From an archaeon (GTDB taxonomy: Archaea > Hydrothermarchaeota > Hydrothermarchaeia > JALTZZ01 > JALUTC01), in the NCBI GenBank assembly GCA_027058345.1, contig JALUTC010000041.1:1-6107 (forward strand): DNA of 6,107 bases, written 5' to 3'. The translations under genes and the position numbers were made by a program. Under the pieces are notes generated by a model, which saw nothing but the letters and a program-made list of their open reading frames with translations, searched no databases and was not told where the DNA came from. Positions 1 to 6,107 of this stretch are shown here, in pieces (the first letter of the stretch is position 1; each line of letters begins with the position of its first letter).

Positions 1-1569
1 AACGTAGACATAGGAGTATTCTTAGATATTCCTGTAGACCCATTCAAATTAAAAGGCGAAGTTAAAGAAGCCGTTGAAAAAACGATAAAAAATGCAATCG
101 AGGCAAAAAATTTGAAAAGAAACTTTGCCACCGTTGCAACAGTTCAAGGAGGAAAATATTTAGATTTAAGAGAGTATTGTGCAAAGGAATTAAGCAAGTT
201 AGATTTCGAATACTATGCAATTGGTGGTGTCGTTCCTTTCATGGAAGGATATGATTTTACATCACTTGTTAAAATAATAGAAGTTTCAAAGAGGAACCTT
301 CCAATAAATAAACCCGTACATTTATTTGGATGTGGACACCCCATAATGTTTGCCCTCGCTGTTGCATTAGGTATAGATACATTCGATTCAGCATCGTATG
401 CAATATATGCAAAGGATGATAGATATATAACTGAATATGGAACATTACATCTCGAAGATATAGAAGAGTTTCCATGTTTCTGCAATGTCTGTTCTAATTA
501 TACACCAAAAGAATTAAAGACAATGGATAAAAAGGATAGAGAAAAACTTCTTGCCGAACATAACCTATTCGTTATATTTGAAGAAATAAGGAGAATAAGA
601 CAAAAAATAATCGAAGGAGAACTGGAAAATTATTTGGAAGTAAGATGCAGGTCGCATCCATATCTACTAGAAGCTATGAGATATTTATACGAGATAGATT
701 TTGTAAAAGAGCTTAATCCAATATCAAAAAAATCTGGAATGTTTTATACAGGAATAGAAACATTATTTAGACCAGAAGTTCTAAAACATTTGGAAAAGAT
801 GAATAGATTGGAAGAAAGTGAAAATATAGTAATATTGCCCGATATCTCAAAACCCTACTACGACTATTACAATGTATTATCGAGCAGAAAATATAGATAC
901 TGTATATTTTCACCAATATTCTCACTAATACCAATAGAAATAGAAGAAATCTATCCATTGATGCAACATGAATCTCCAAGAAAGCTTAGAAAAGAAGAAA
1001 TCGAAATTGCGAGAGAGAGGGTTATGAAATATTTGGAGGAATCAAATTATAACAATGTATATATACATTCATCTTTGAAGGAAATACTAAATATTGAAGA
1101 TGCAGAATATTTCGATGAATTGTCATTTGAATCAGGAGATTTCAAGTTCAAATTTATAAATTTCGTAAATTACATATATGGAAAAGGTTCCGGTAAAATA
1201 ATATTCGATGGCAATGTAACTGTGGAATTTTCAAAAACGAAAAGATTTAGAAGAGTATACAACAATGGAAATTTGGTCGGTACAATTAGAAACGATGGGA
1301 TATTAACCTTAACAAAATATTCTGCGGAAAAATTAATGAAGCTAAACCTTAACAAGGTATTCGTTAATAAAAATGCTTTGAATACAATAAAATTTGGAAG
1401 AGTATATTGCAAAGATGTAACAGATGCTTCTAACAATATCGAGGCAGGTCAAGATGTACTCATTATCCACGAAGACAAATTGATAGGAATAGGTAAAAGT
1501 GTACTATCGTATAAGGAACTTGTAAACTTTAAATACGGAGTAGCTGTAAAAGTTAGGCATAGATTTTAA
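1..1569 (+). CDS. tgtA: Archaeal tRNA-guanine(15) transglycosylase, 5'-partial
   Basis: Archaeal TGT exchanges guanine 15 in the tRNA D-loop for preQ0, the first tRNA-bound step to archaeosine. The reading frame is open to the left window edge, so the start lies upstream and the TTG at 112 is internal; 522 residues are visible. The catalytic domain carries FDSAS with the likely nucleophilic Asp (codon 385-387). A zinc site follows as C-x-C-x2-C (first Cys at 475-477) plus a His 23 residues after the last Cys. From recall, these spacings match Asp249, Cys279/281/284 and His307 of the Pyrococcus horikoshii enzyme, which implies about 120 residues are missing, including the second catalytic Asp. 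A C-terminal PUA domain (about 1354-1566) ends in GVAVKVRHRF, as is usual for tRNA-binding PUA domains. Intact zinc and nucleophile residues argue against the paralogue ArcS. The C-terminal half is about 60 residues longer than in P. horikoshii (see the insert entry). tusA follows after 44 nt. Confidence 0.95.
   Translation, partial: NVDIGVFLDIPVDPFKLKGEVKEAVEKTIKNAIEAKNLKRNFATVATVQGGKYLDLREYCAKELSKLDFEYYAIGGVVPFMEGYDFTSLVKIIEVSKRNLPINKPVHLFGCGHPIMFALAVALGIDTFDSASYAIYAKDDRYITEYGTLHLEDIEEFPCFCNVCSNYTPKELKTMDKKDREKLLAEHNLFVIFEEIRRIRQKIIEGELENYLEVRCRSHPYLLEAMRYLYEIDFVKELNPISKKSGMFYTGIETLFRPEVLKHLEKMNRLEESENIVILPDISKPYYDYYNVLSSRKYRYCIFSPIFSLIPIEIEEIYPLMQHESPRKLRKEEIEIARERVMKYLEESNYNNVYIHSSLKEILNIEDAEYFDELSFESGDFKFKFINFVNYIYGKGSGKIIFDGNVTVEFSKTKRFRRVYNNGNLVGTIRNDGILTLTKYSAEKLMKLNLNKVFVNKNALNTIKFGRVYCKDVTDASNNIEAGQDVLIIHEDKLIGIGKSVLSYKELVNFKYGVAVKVRHRF
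823..972 (+). other. ArcS-like insert inside TgtA, signature residues lost
   Basis: This protein segment lies between the zinc/catalytic domain and the C-terminal RNA-binding part of TgtA. It contains LPDISKPYYDYY followed by FSPIFSLIPIEIEEIYP. It resembles the archaeosine synthase (ArcS/DUF5591) region that, from recall, carries PC-x3-KPY-x2-S-x2-H followed by SPLG-x-VP-x-EL-x3-YP. Here KPY and the SP...IP.E...YP frame remain, but Cys is Asp, the spacing is one residue shorter, Ser is Tyr and His is Val. The segment seems structurally kept but unlikely to perform the ArcS amidotransfer. The match rests on memory of the motif, not on an alignment. Confidence 0.5.
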
Positions 1570-1613
1570 ATTTATGAATAAAGTAAACTTTTGTGAATTT
1601 TTTATTTATTATT
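1570..1613 (+). promoter_or_regulatory. AT-rich tgtA-tusA spacer; possible weak promoter and oligo-T site
   Basis: This 44-nt spacer is almost pure A/T. It holds a weak TATA-like TTTATGAATA at 1571-1580, about 35 nt before the tusA ATG, and a run of six T at 1598-1603. Oligo-T runs can terminate archaeal transcription, and a TATA-like element at this distance could start a nearly leaderless tusA transcript. There is no Shine-Dalgarno sequence before the ATG at 1614. Base composition alone could produce both signals, so read-through from tgtA is equally possible. Confidence 0.25.
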
Positions 1614-1853
1614 ATGACGGGCGAAATCATTGTTAATTACGAATTGGATGTTAGAGGATATTCTTGTCCATATCCAGCAATACAAACGTTGAGAAAATTG
1701 AAGGAGATGAAATCCGGAGAAGTTTTGAAGGTGATAGCAAGTGACAAGGGGGCAAAGAAGGATATTCCAACAGTTGCTAAGAAGCAAAATGCTGAAATAA
1801 TTAAGATTGATGAGAAGGAAAATGAACTTATATTTTATATCAAGAAGAAGTAA
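1614..1853 (+). CDS. tusA: TusA/SirA-like sulfur-carrier protein
   Basis: This 79-residue protein has the size and pattern of the TusA/SirA/YedF family: ELDVRGYSCPYPAIQTLRKL at the N-terminus, then a beta-alpha-beta-alpha-beta-beta pattern. Cys18 (codon 1665-1667) in the CPYP motif corresponds to the family's persulfide-carrying cysteine. Known relatives accept sulfur from a cysteine desulfurase and pass it on, in Escherichia coli toward tRNA 2-thiouridine; other members serve molybdenum-cofactor or sulfur-oxidation pathways. It should be cytoplasmic. I chose the ATG at 1614 because it places the motif at the usual distance from the N-terminus. The upstream in-frame GTG at 1593 would add seven mostly hydrophobic residues with no family match. 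Its 3' end overlaps the next gene by 32 nt. Position behind tgtA suggests, but does not prove, a role in tRNA thiolation. Confidence 0.88.
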   Translation: MTGEIIVNYELDVRGYSCPYPAIQTLRKLKEMKSGEVLKVIASDKGAKKDIPTVAKKQNAEIIKIDEKENELIFYIKKK

Positions 1854-2190
1854 AGGTATCCTATATATTCTAGAAGCTGCAATTTCTTCAATAGTTTTAA
1901 TTTTAATCCTTTTTTCAATTTTATCCCTAACAATCCCTAACATAAAGGTGGAGGATTATGATAAATATTATTCGATGTTAAAATCTCTCGACGAATCCGG
2001 TGTTTTAAATGAATTGATAAAGAATCCGAATGCTTTTAAATATTATTTTAAAGATTGCTTCGTTATGATCAAGGATGAAAATTCAACAATTTATGCAGAA
2101 AGCATACCGAGAGAAAATCTAATCACGATCAACTACTTTTATATAAATAAAAATGGTAAATATTATTTAATAAGACTTTTCTGCATGTAA
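1822..2190 (+). CDS. Small pilin-like protein with class III-type signal and one membrane segment
   Basis: The specific gene is not recognised. From the ATG at 1822 the product is 122 residues. It opens with a basic stretch and Gly (RRSKG, residues 8-12), then ILYILE and a hydrophobic segment of about 20 residues (19-38), then a mostly hydrophilic tail with two cysteines and a YLIRLFCM end. A basic residue plus Gly before a hydrophobic helix with an early Glu resembles class III (prepilin peptidase) signals of archaeal type IV pilins. Glu is at +6 after Gly rather than the usual +5, so processing is uncertain and a plain N-terminal membrane anchor is the alternative. An ATG at 1810 would add MRRK. 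AGAAGG at 1813-1818 sits very close to the 1822 start. The gene overlaps tusA by 32 nt upstream and rnhB, tail to tail, by 28 nt. Confidence 0.65.
   Translation: MNLYFISRRSKGILYILEAAISSIVLILILFSILSLTIPNIKVEDYDKYYSMLKSLDESGVLNELIKNPNAFKYYFKDCFVMIKDENSTIYAESIPRENLITINYFYINKNGKYYLIRLFCM
2149..2153 (-). terminator. Possible oligo-T terminator for lysS-argS-rnhB
   Basis: Read on the minus strand, a run of five T lies 10 nt past the rnhB stop, inside the convergent pilin-like gene. It is the nearest oligo-T to the operon end. No stem-loop precedes it and the run is short. Confidence 0.25.
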
Positions 2191-2789
2191 TTGGAAACAG
2201 TTCTCCAACTCTTTCTAACAATCTCGGGTAAGTTTCCACTTTCAATACACCTTTTAATATATTCTATGGTTTTTTTATCCGATGGATATCCAGAACCAAA
2301 GTCTCCATAAAGCTTTTTCAACGTTTCAATCTCATAATCTCTGATAACTTTGGCTATTATTGATGCTGCTGAAACTATTGGATATCGTTGATCCGCCCTT
2401 ATCTCTGAAACTATTTTGCAATTATATTTAAGTCTTCTCTTTAGCTCAACTTCTAATATCCTTGGATTATTATAAAAGGAATCGATGTAAATTTCTTCAG
2501 GTTTATCCTCGTTCAATACTTCCGATATCTTTTTAATTTCCAACTCATTTATACTACTCTTCCATACATATAAGTCTATCTCTTCAGGCTCAATCTTTAT
2601 TATCCTATACTTAAATCTCTTTGACAATATTGAAAATATTGCTCTTCTCTTATGCTTTGTTAATTTCTTCGAATCTTTAACACCAATCTTATCTAATATG
2701 TTCAAATCCTTCTTTTCCAAATATATTATACATATTATCATCGGCCCTATTAAGCTTCCTCTTCCTGCCTCATCTATTCCACAAATCAT
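2163..2789 (-). CDS. rnhB: Ribonuclease HII
   Basis: RNase HII cuts 5' to ribonucleotides embedded in DNA and RNA-DNA junctions, starting ribonucleotide excision and primer removal. The 208 residues match the archaeal family length. The N-terminus reads GIDEAGRGSLIGP, giving catalytic Asp6 and Glu7 and the GRG loop (9-11) that senses the RNA-DNA junction. KDSKKLT follows at 38-44. Asp103 (YIDSF) and Asp133 (ADQRYPIVSAASIIAKV) complete the four metal-binding acids. FGSGYPSD (164-171) holds the conserved Tyr168. I chose the ATG at 2789 because it directly precedes GIDEAGRG and forms an ATGA overlap with the argS stop; the in-frame ATG at 2828 would add 13 residues that only shadow argS. No strong Shine-Dalgarno is seen, consistent with translation coupled to argS. 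The last 28 nt overlap the convergent pilin-like gene. Confidence 0.96.
   Translation of the reverse strand: MICGIDEAGRGSLIGPMIICIIYLEKKDLNILDKIGVKDSKKLTKHKRRAIFSILSKRFKYRIIKIEPEEIDLYVWKSSINELEIKKISEVLNEDKPEEIYIDSFYNNPRILEVELKRRLKYNCKIVSEIRADQRYPIVSAASIIAKVIRDYEIETLKKLYGDFGSGYPSDKKTIEYIKRCIESGNLPEIVRKSWRTVSNYMQKSLIK
2270..2276 (+). terminator. Possible oligo-T terminator for the plus-strand group
   Basis: A run of seven T lies about 80 nt beyond the stop of the pilin-like gene, inside the antisense of rnhB. Oligo-T runs are the main intrinsic termination signal in archaea. Such runs also arise from AAA/AAG lysine codons on the opposite strand, as here, so support is weak. Confidence 0.25.
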
Positions 2790-4441
2790 AGCATTTCCAA
2801 AGGCTCTATTCCTAATAAATTCATGCAATTTTCCATAACTATTTTCGTAGCGTATATTAAATTTAATCTAAAATCCTCCTTTTCTGATCCTAAAACCCTT
2901 TCGGAGTTATAAAATCTATGAAATACATCGGCTATCTCTAATAAATAGTTTGCAATCGTATGTACATTCCTATTTTCTGCAGATTCCTTAACAACTTTAG
3001 GAAACTTTGATATAATCTTAACCAATGATTTCTCATTCTCATTTAAATCCTTTACTCCAAAATTTTCAGGAACATTTGCCTTCTCCAATATCCTACAAAT
3101 TCTAGCATATGCGTATTGAATATAAGGTAATGAATTCCTTTCAAAATTTAAAACCTCTCCCCAATTGAAAACTATTTTTCTTTCAGGAGATGTTCTAGCA
3201 ATATAATATTTCAAGCTTCCTATTCCTAGCTTTTCAGCAATCTCTCTTCTTTTATTTTCATCCAAATCCTTCCTCCTCTTTGAAACCTCTTCGTATGCCC
3301 TCTTTATGCATTCATTAATCAAATCGTCCACAGCTATATATCTACCCTTTCTCGTCGATATTTTTCCTTCAGGTAATGTTATGAATTCATATATTATAAA
3401 TTCTGGTACCTTTTCATTTAATATCTTTAAAACCGCTTCCAATTGTTTTGCCGCCAATTTATGATCAGAACCAAATATATCTATAACTATATCGAAGTTT
3501 TTAGATTTATATACATGATAAGCAATATCTCTTGTTGTATATAATGTTGTTCCATCACTCCTTTTTAGTACTAGTTCCTTATCTATGCCAAAATCTTTTA
3601 AATCGAGATAACATGTGTCATTTTCTTTATAATATTTTGTATTCTTAAGAATGTTTAAAATTCTATCTACATCTCCATTGTAAACGAAATCACTTTCATA
3701 TATGAATTTATCATGCTTAATGTTTAGCCTCTTCAACGTTTCTCTTATTCCTTCTAAACAAAGGTCGACAATTCTTCTAATCTCTTCCTTATTTTTTCCA
3801 GATTCATATTCAAGCATTATTCTTCTAACTTCTTCAACGTATTTATTATCCTTTTCCAATAATTCGTTCGCCTTAATATAAGCTTCAACGATTGCATGGT
3901 CTTTCTTAACACCTTCCTTAATGCCAAATAATCTAACACCCAATGCTAGAATAGCTATCTGCTTTCCCATGTCGTTAACGTAATATTGTGTCTCAACATC
4001 ATAACCATAAAACCTTAAAATCCTTGCCAAAGAATCTCCTATTATAGCATTTCTAAGATGTCCTATATGTAAAGGCCCATCTGGATTTGCAGATGTATGT
4101 TCTATTACAACACGCTTCCCCTTCCTTTCACCTCTTCCAAAATTGTTTCCCTCTTTTTTTACCTTCAATATTAAATCCTTAGAAAAAACTTCATAATTTA
4201 AATAAAAATTTATATAACCATTTATATTTTTTATATCAGATATATATCTGAAGTCTCCCTTTATTTTCGAGATTATTTCATCCGCAATTTCAATGGGATT
4301 TTTTTTATACATCTTTGCAAGCTTAAATGCAATATTCGTTGCCAAATCTCCATACTTCCCTTTAGGCTCCTCGAGTTTAAAATCTATCGAAACAACATTT
4401 TTAAGACAATTCCTAACTTCTTCTTCAAATTTTTCAAACAT
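2786..4441 (-). CDS. argS: Arginyl-tRNA synthetase (class I)
   Basis: ArgRS joins arginine to tRNA-Arg using ATP in the cytoplasm. The 551 residues match the usual family length. Domains in order: an N-terminal additional domain (about 1-85, with KYGDLATNIAF) that contacts the tRNA D-loop; the Rossmann catalytic core with EHTSANPDGPLHIGHLRNA, HIGH at 125-128; the second ATP loop as KISTRKG (360-366), a KMSKS variant in which conserved lysines shift, as known for many ArgRS; and the all-helical DALR anticodon-binding domain (about 435-551) ending in LGIEPLEML. The start at 4441 lies inside the lysS end: ATGTTTGA holds the argS ATG and the lysS TGA, an 8-nt overlap. A strong GAGGTG sits 7 nt upstream. 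The stop overlaps the rnhB start. The gene appears complete. Confidence 0.97.
   Translation of the reverse strand: MFEKFEEEVRNCLKNVVSIDFKLEEPKGKYGDLATNIAFKLAKMYKKNPIEIADEIISKIKGDFRYISDIKNINGYINFYLNYEVFSKDLILKVKKEGNNFGRGERKGKRVVIEHTSANPDGPLHIGHLRNAIIGDSLARILRFYGYDVETQYYVNDMGKQIAILALGVRLFGIKEGVKKDHAIVEAYIKANELLEKDNKYVEEVRRIMLEYESGKNKEEIRRIVDLCLEGIRETLKRLNIKHDKFIYESDFVYNGDVDRILNILKNTKYYKENDTCYLDLKDFGIDKELVLKRSDGTTLYTTRDIAYHVYKSKNFDIVIDIFGSDHKLAAKQLEAVLKILNEKVPEFIIYEFITLPEGKISTRKGRYIAVDDLINECIKRAYEEVSKRRKDLDENKRREIAEKLGIGSLKYYIARTSPERKIVFNWGEVLNFERNSLPYIQYAYARICRILEKANVPENFGVKDLNENEKSLVKIISKFPKVVKESAENRNVHTIANYLLEIADVFHRFYNSERVLGSEKEDFRLNLIYATKIVMENCMNLLGIEPLEML
4236..4251. repeat. 16-bp perfect palindrome in argS
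   Basis: TCAGATATATATCTGA equals its own reverse complement. It lies in argS codons for Arg-Tyr-Ile-Ser. The core is an alternating TA run, which is common by chance in such AT-rich coding DNA, so no function is assigned. Confidence 0.6.
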
Positions 4442-6041
4442 TTCCCGACACCTCTTTAAAGTGATTTACAACAAAATCCCTATCCAGGCTAGCTATTAAA
4501 CTTGCAGCTCTTGGACCAAAGTTCCTGTTAAGTAATGATATGTAAATGGCTGAGAATGCTTCCTTTTGATTTATCCCAACCCTTCTTGCAATTTCATATA
4601 TGGAATCGTGTATTTCCTGAATACTAGCATTTCTATTAGAATCTAACCATTTTGCAAATTCTTTCAAAAACTTCCTTTGATTTTCACTTAGCTTATCCTT
4701 AACAATTTCCGGAGATTTTACAATGGAAATCCTCTTATCATTAGGTATAAATTCTTCAACGTAATTTTTTGCAAGCTCAATCCTTTTAAGAATATATTCT
4801 TTCAATTCTTCATTGTAATGACCACTCCTCTTTAAACTTAGTATTATTGAATCAATCCTTTCAAATATTTGAACAAGCATAATTAGATGAGAGTAAGGTA
4901 CATTCACATATGGCTTTATATGCTTTGTTTGAGAATAATAATAAAGCTTCTTCAAATTATATTCTTCCTTTTTATCATCCAAAGAAATTTTTCCATAATA
5001 AACAGCAGCAGCCCTATCATATTCATCGTAAAGTTTCGGCAAATCTCTCCAATTAAAATTTCTAGCCTTCATCAACTTCTTCGCATATAAATACCTTAAA
5101 ACTTCAGGCTCTGCAACTCTTAACCATTCTCTAGGATATACAACATTCCCAACACTTGCCGACATCTTCTTCCCTTCTATCATTATGTGTTCGTAAAATA
5201 TTGGTATTGGAGAAGGATAATCCAATATTTCTTCACATATTCTAGCATTTAGCCAAAAGGCAGAATCTGGAACAATGTATTCCTTTCCAGCACCTTCTGC
5301 TACAACTTTCCATCTATACCATTGAGCAGCCCACTCTCCCTTCCATGGAATCTTTCCAATTGCATTCAACAAATAAACTTCTCCCTCATATCCGCATCCC
5401 TTTGCTAAATACTCTTCGAATTTATAATCCTTACAAACATAATATGCTTTAAAATTTTCAATCTTAATAATTCTAGTTGTAATTATCCTACCACAGTTTT
5501 CACAAACAATTAAAAACGGTAACCAATCATCTTTCTTTAATATCTTCCTTATTTTCTCAACGTTTTCCACATACTTCTTTATCACTTCCTTAAAAGAACC
5601 CTTCCTATATTCTTGACTCATGAAATATATTTCAGGCTCATTTCTTAAAAATTCGTTCATAACCTCTAAATATTCTTCGACAAAATGCTGCGAATAACTC
5701 TTATGACATCCATATGGATCCGGTATCATTGATACCGGCCTTCCTATATGTTCTTCAAATTCTTTAGGAACCTGTTCTGGAATTTTTCTCAACGGATCCA
5801 TGTCTTCCGCAACCCATACTAGCTTGGCATCATATCCCATATCCTTTAAAGCTGAGACAACAATATCTCCTCTTATGGTATCGCTCAACCTACCTATATG
5901 TAATACGCCTGAAATCGATGCAGAACTCTTTATAACAAATTCCTTAAATTCTGGAACATTCTTCTGTATGAATGAATACCTCTTCCTTTCAACTATTTCC
6001 CTAGCCTTCTTCTCTGCCCAGAATAATTCCTCTTCCTTCAT
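4434..6041 (-). CDS. lysS: Class I lysyl-tRNA synthetase
   Basis: This enzyme charges tRNA-Lys. The class I form (also called LysK) is unrelated to the class II LysRS of most bacteria and eukaryotes and is typical of many archaea. The product has 535 residues. It starts with FWAEKKAREIVERKRY, close to the usual HWAD opening. The signature GVLHIGRLSD follows, with HIGH as HIGR at 48-51, then VWVAEDMDPLRKIP (75-88), a class I LysRS hallmark. A zinc-ribbon-like set of cysteines comes next (C180, C183, C203, C216), then KKMSASVGNV with KMSKS as KMSAS (292-296), and a helical C-terminal tRNA-binding region. The ATG at 6041 has no Shine-Dalgarno in front, so the message may be leaderless or read through from upstream. 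The stop overlaps the argS start by 8 nt. Two adjacent perfect dyads lie in codons near residues 101-113. Confidence 0.97.
   Translation of the reverse strand: MKEEELFWAEKKAREIVERKRYSFIQKNVPEFKEFVIKSSASISGVLHIGRLSDTIRGDIVVSALKDMGYDAKLVWVAEDMDPLRKIPEQVPKEFEEHIGRPVSMIPDPYGCHKSYSQHFVEEYLEVMNEFLRNEPEIYFMSQEYRKGSFKEVIKKYVENVEKIRKILKKDDWLPFLIVCENCGRIITTRIIKIENFKAYYVCKDYKFEEYLAKGCGYEGEVYLLNAIGKIPWKGEWAAQWYRWKVVAEGAGKEYIVPDSAFWLNARICEEILDYPSPIPIFYEHIMIEGKKMSASVGNVVYPREWLRVAEPEVLRYLYAKKLMKARNFNWRDLPKLYDEYDRAAAVYYGKISLDDKKEEYNLKKLYYYSQTKHIKPYVNVPYSHLIMLVQIFERIDSIILSLKRSGHYNEELKEYILKRIELAKNYVEEFIPNDKRISIVKSPEIVKDKLSENQRKFLKEFAKWLDSNRNASIQEIHDSIYEIARRVGINQKEAFSAIYISLLNRNFGPRAASLIASLDRDFVVNHFKEVSGNV
4449..4454 (-). 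promoter_or_regulatory. Shine-Dalgarno of argS
   Basis: On the minus strand GAGGTG lies within the last codons of lysS, seven bases before the argS ATG at 4441. It is the clearest ribosome-binding site in the window. It fixes the argS start and implies re-initiation, or fresh initiation, on a shared lysS-argS message. Confidence 0.75.
5708..5738. repeat. Two adjacent dyads in lysS (12-bp palindrome plus 8-bp stem-loop)
   Basis: ATCCATATGGAT at 5708-5719 is a perfect 12-bp palindrome. Directly next to it, CCGGTATC at 5720-5727 and GATACCGG at 5731-5738 form a perfect 8-bp inverted repeat around ATT. The second arm is unusually GC-rich for this window and could fold into a short hairpin in the lysS mRNA. 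The region encodes RPVSMIPDPYGCH, a conserved part of class I LysRS, so protein constraint plus chance may explain it. Confidence 0.7.
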
Positions 6042-6055
6042 ATAAAAAATAAATT

Positions 6056-6107
6056 TTATTCCAATATGTTATACAAAGTATCCCTCTCTTTAGGAATCCT
6101 GCCTATT
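6056..6107 (-). CDS. Possible C-terminal end of an unidentified upstream gene
   Basis: On the minus strand the frame entering from the right edge reads IGRIPKERDTLYNILE and stops at TAA (6058-6056), 14 nt before the lysS ATG. The residues are charged and protein-like, and the AGG, AAA and GAG codons match the neighbours, so this may be the tail of another gene of the lysS operon. Only 16 residues are visible and no family can be named. A plus-strand frame from an ATG at 6066 (MLYKVSLSLGILPI, open to the edge) is the competing reading. Confidence 0.4.
   Translation of the reverse strand, partial: IGRIPKERDTLYNILE
6069..6077 (-). promoter_or_regulatory. Possible TATA box for lysS
   Basis: On the minus strand TTTGTATAA is centred about 31 nt before the lysS ATG. 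This is close to the distance expected of an archaeal TATA box driving a leaderless transcript, and there is no Shine-Dalgarno at the start codon. It would lie inside the last codons of the possible upstream gene, so read-through from that gene is the alternative. The match to the archaeal consensus is only partial. Confidence 0.35.

Noticed and set aside
112..114. TTG as the start of tgtA
   Set aside because: The frame is open to the window edge, and upstream residues (DIGVFLDIP) match the TGT catalytic domain, so the gene begins outside the window.
213..485. Minus-strand open frames inside tgtA, including 269-475, 767-979 and 1170-1436
   Set aside because: They lie fully antisense to well-supported tgtA codons and show no domain or start signal.
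1..1569. Archaeosine synthase ArcS instead of TgtA
   Set aside because: The catalytic Asp and all four zinc ligands of TGT are present, while the ArcS signature residues are lost.
1593..1595. GTG as the start of tusA
   Set aside because: It adds MNFLFII, which has no family counterpart; the ATG at 1614 gives the usual TusA N-terminus.
1602..1943. 113-codon open frame on the minus strand
   Set aside because: It is antisense to tusA and the pilin-like gene, has no recognisable motif, and its composition is explained by the opposite strand.
2790..2828. N-terminal extension of rnhB to the ATG at 2828
   Set aside because: The added 13 residues lie within argS in another frame and do not fit RNase HII, which starts just before GIDEAGRG; the ATGA overlap supports 2789.
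4293..4499. Plus-strand open frames at 4293-4499, 4887-5090 and 5800-6045
   Set aside because: All are antisense to conserved parts of argS or lysS, with no ribosome site or recognisable protein.
1..6107. tRNA or rRNA genes, CRISPR array, insertion sequence, defence or toxin module
   Set aside because: No cloverleaf, spaced direct repeats, transposase or terminal repeats were seen; coding genes fill nearly all the sequence.

Overview
The window looks like archaeal chromosome. It is AT-rich, and arginine and isoleucine codons lean to AGA/AGG and ATA. It encodes an archaeal-type tRNA-guanine transglycosylase with a PUA domain and a class I lysyl-tRNA synthetase. The latter is typical of many archaea and found in only some bacteria. 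Whether the source is a euryarchaeon or a DPANN lineage cannot be settled from this sequence alone.

Layout: two convergent gene groups fill almost the whole window. The left, plus-strand group is tgtA (5' end cut by the window edge, 1-1569), a TusA-like sulfur-carrier gene (1614-1853) and a small membrane-anchored, pilin-like protein (1822-2190). The right, minus-strand group reads leftward from the far edge: the possible last 16 codons of an unidentified gene (6056-6107), class I lysS (4434-6041), argS (2786-4441) and rnhB (2163-2789). The lysS-argS and argS-rnhB junctions overlap by 8 and 4 nt, so these three genes are very probably one translationally coupled operon. The two groups meet tail to tail with a 28-nt overlap of coding sequence and no intergenic terminator.

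Function: most of the window serves tRNA and translation. TgtA puts the archaeosine precursor base into tRNA. LysRS and ArgRS charge tRNA. The TusA-like protein may feed sulfur into tRNA thiolation or another sulfur-transfer route. RNase HII removes ribonucleotides from DNA and RNA primers. The pilin-like protein is the only gene with no evident link to this theme.

No RNA gene, CRISPR array, insertion sequence, attachment site or origin was seen, and no gap longer than 300 bases exists. I find no convincing new multi-gene system. The points most worth a second look are a degenerate ArcS-like insert in TgtA, the small pilin-like gene squeezed between tusA and rnhB, and two adjacent perfect dyads inside lysS.
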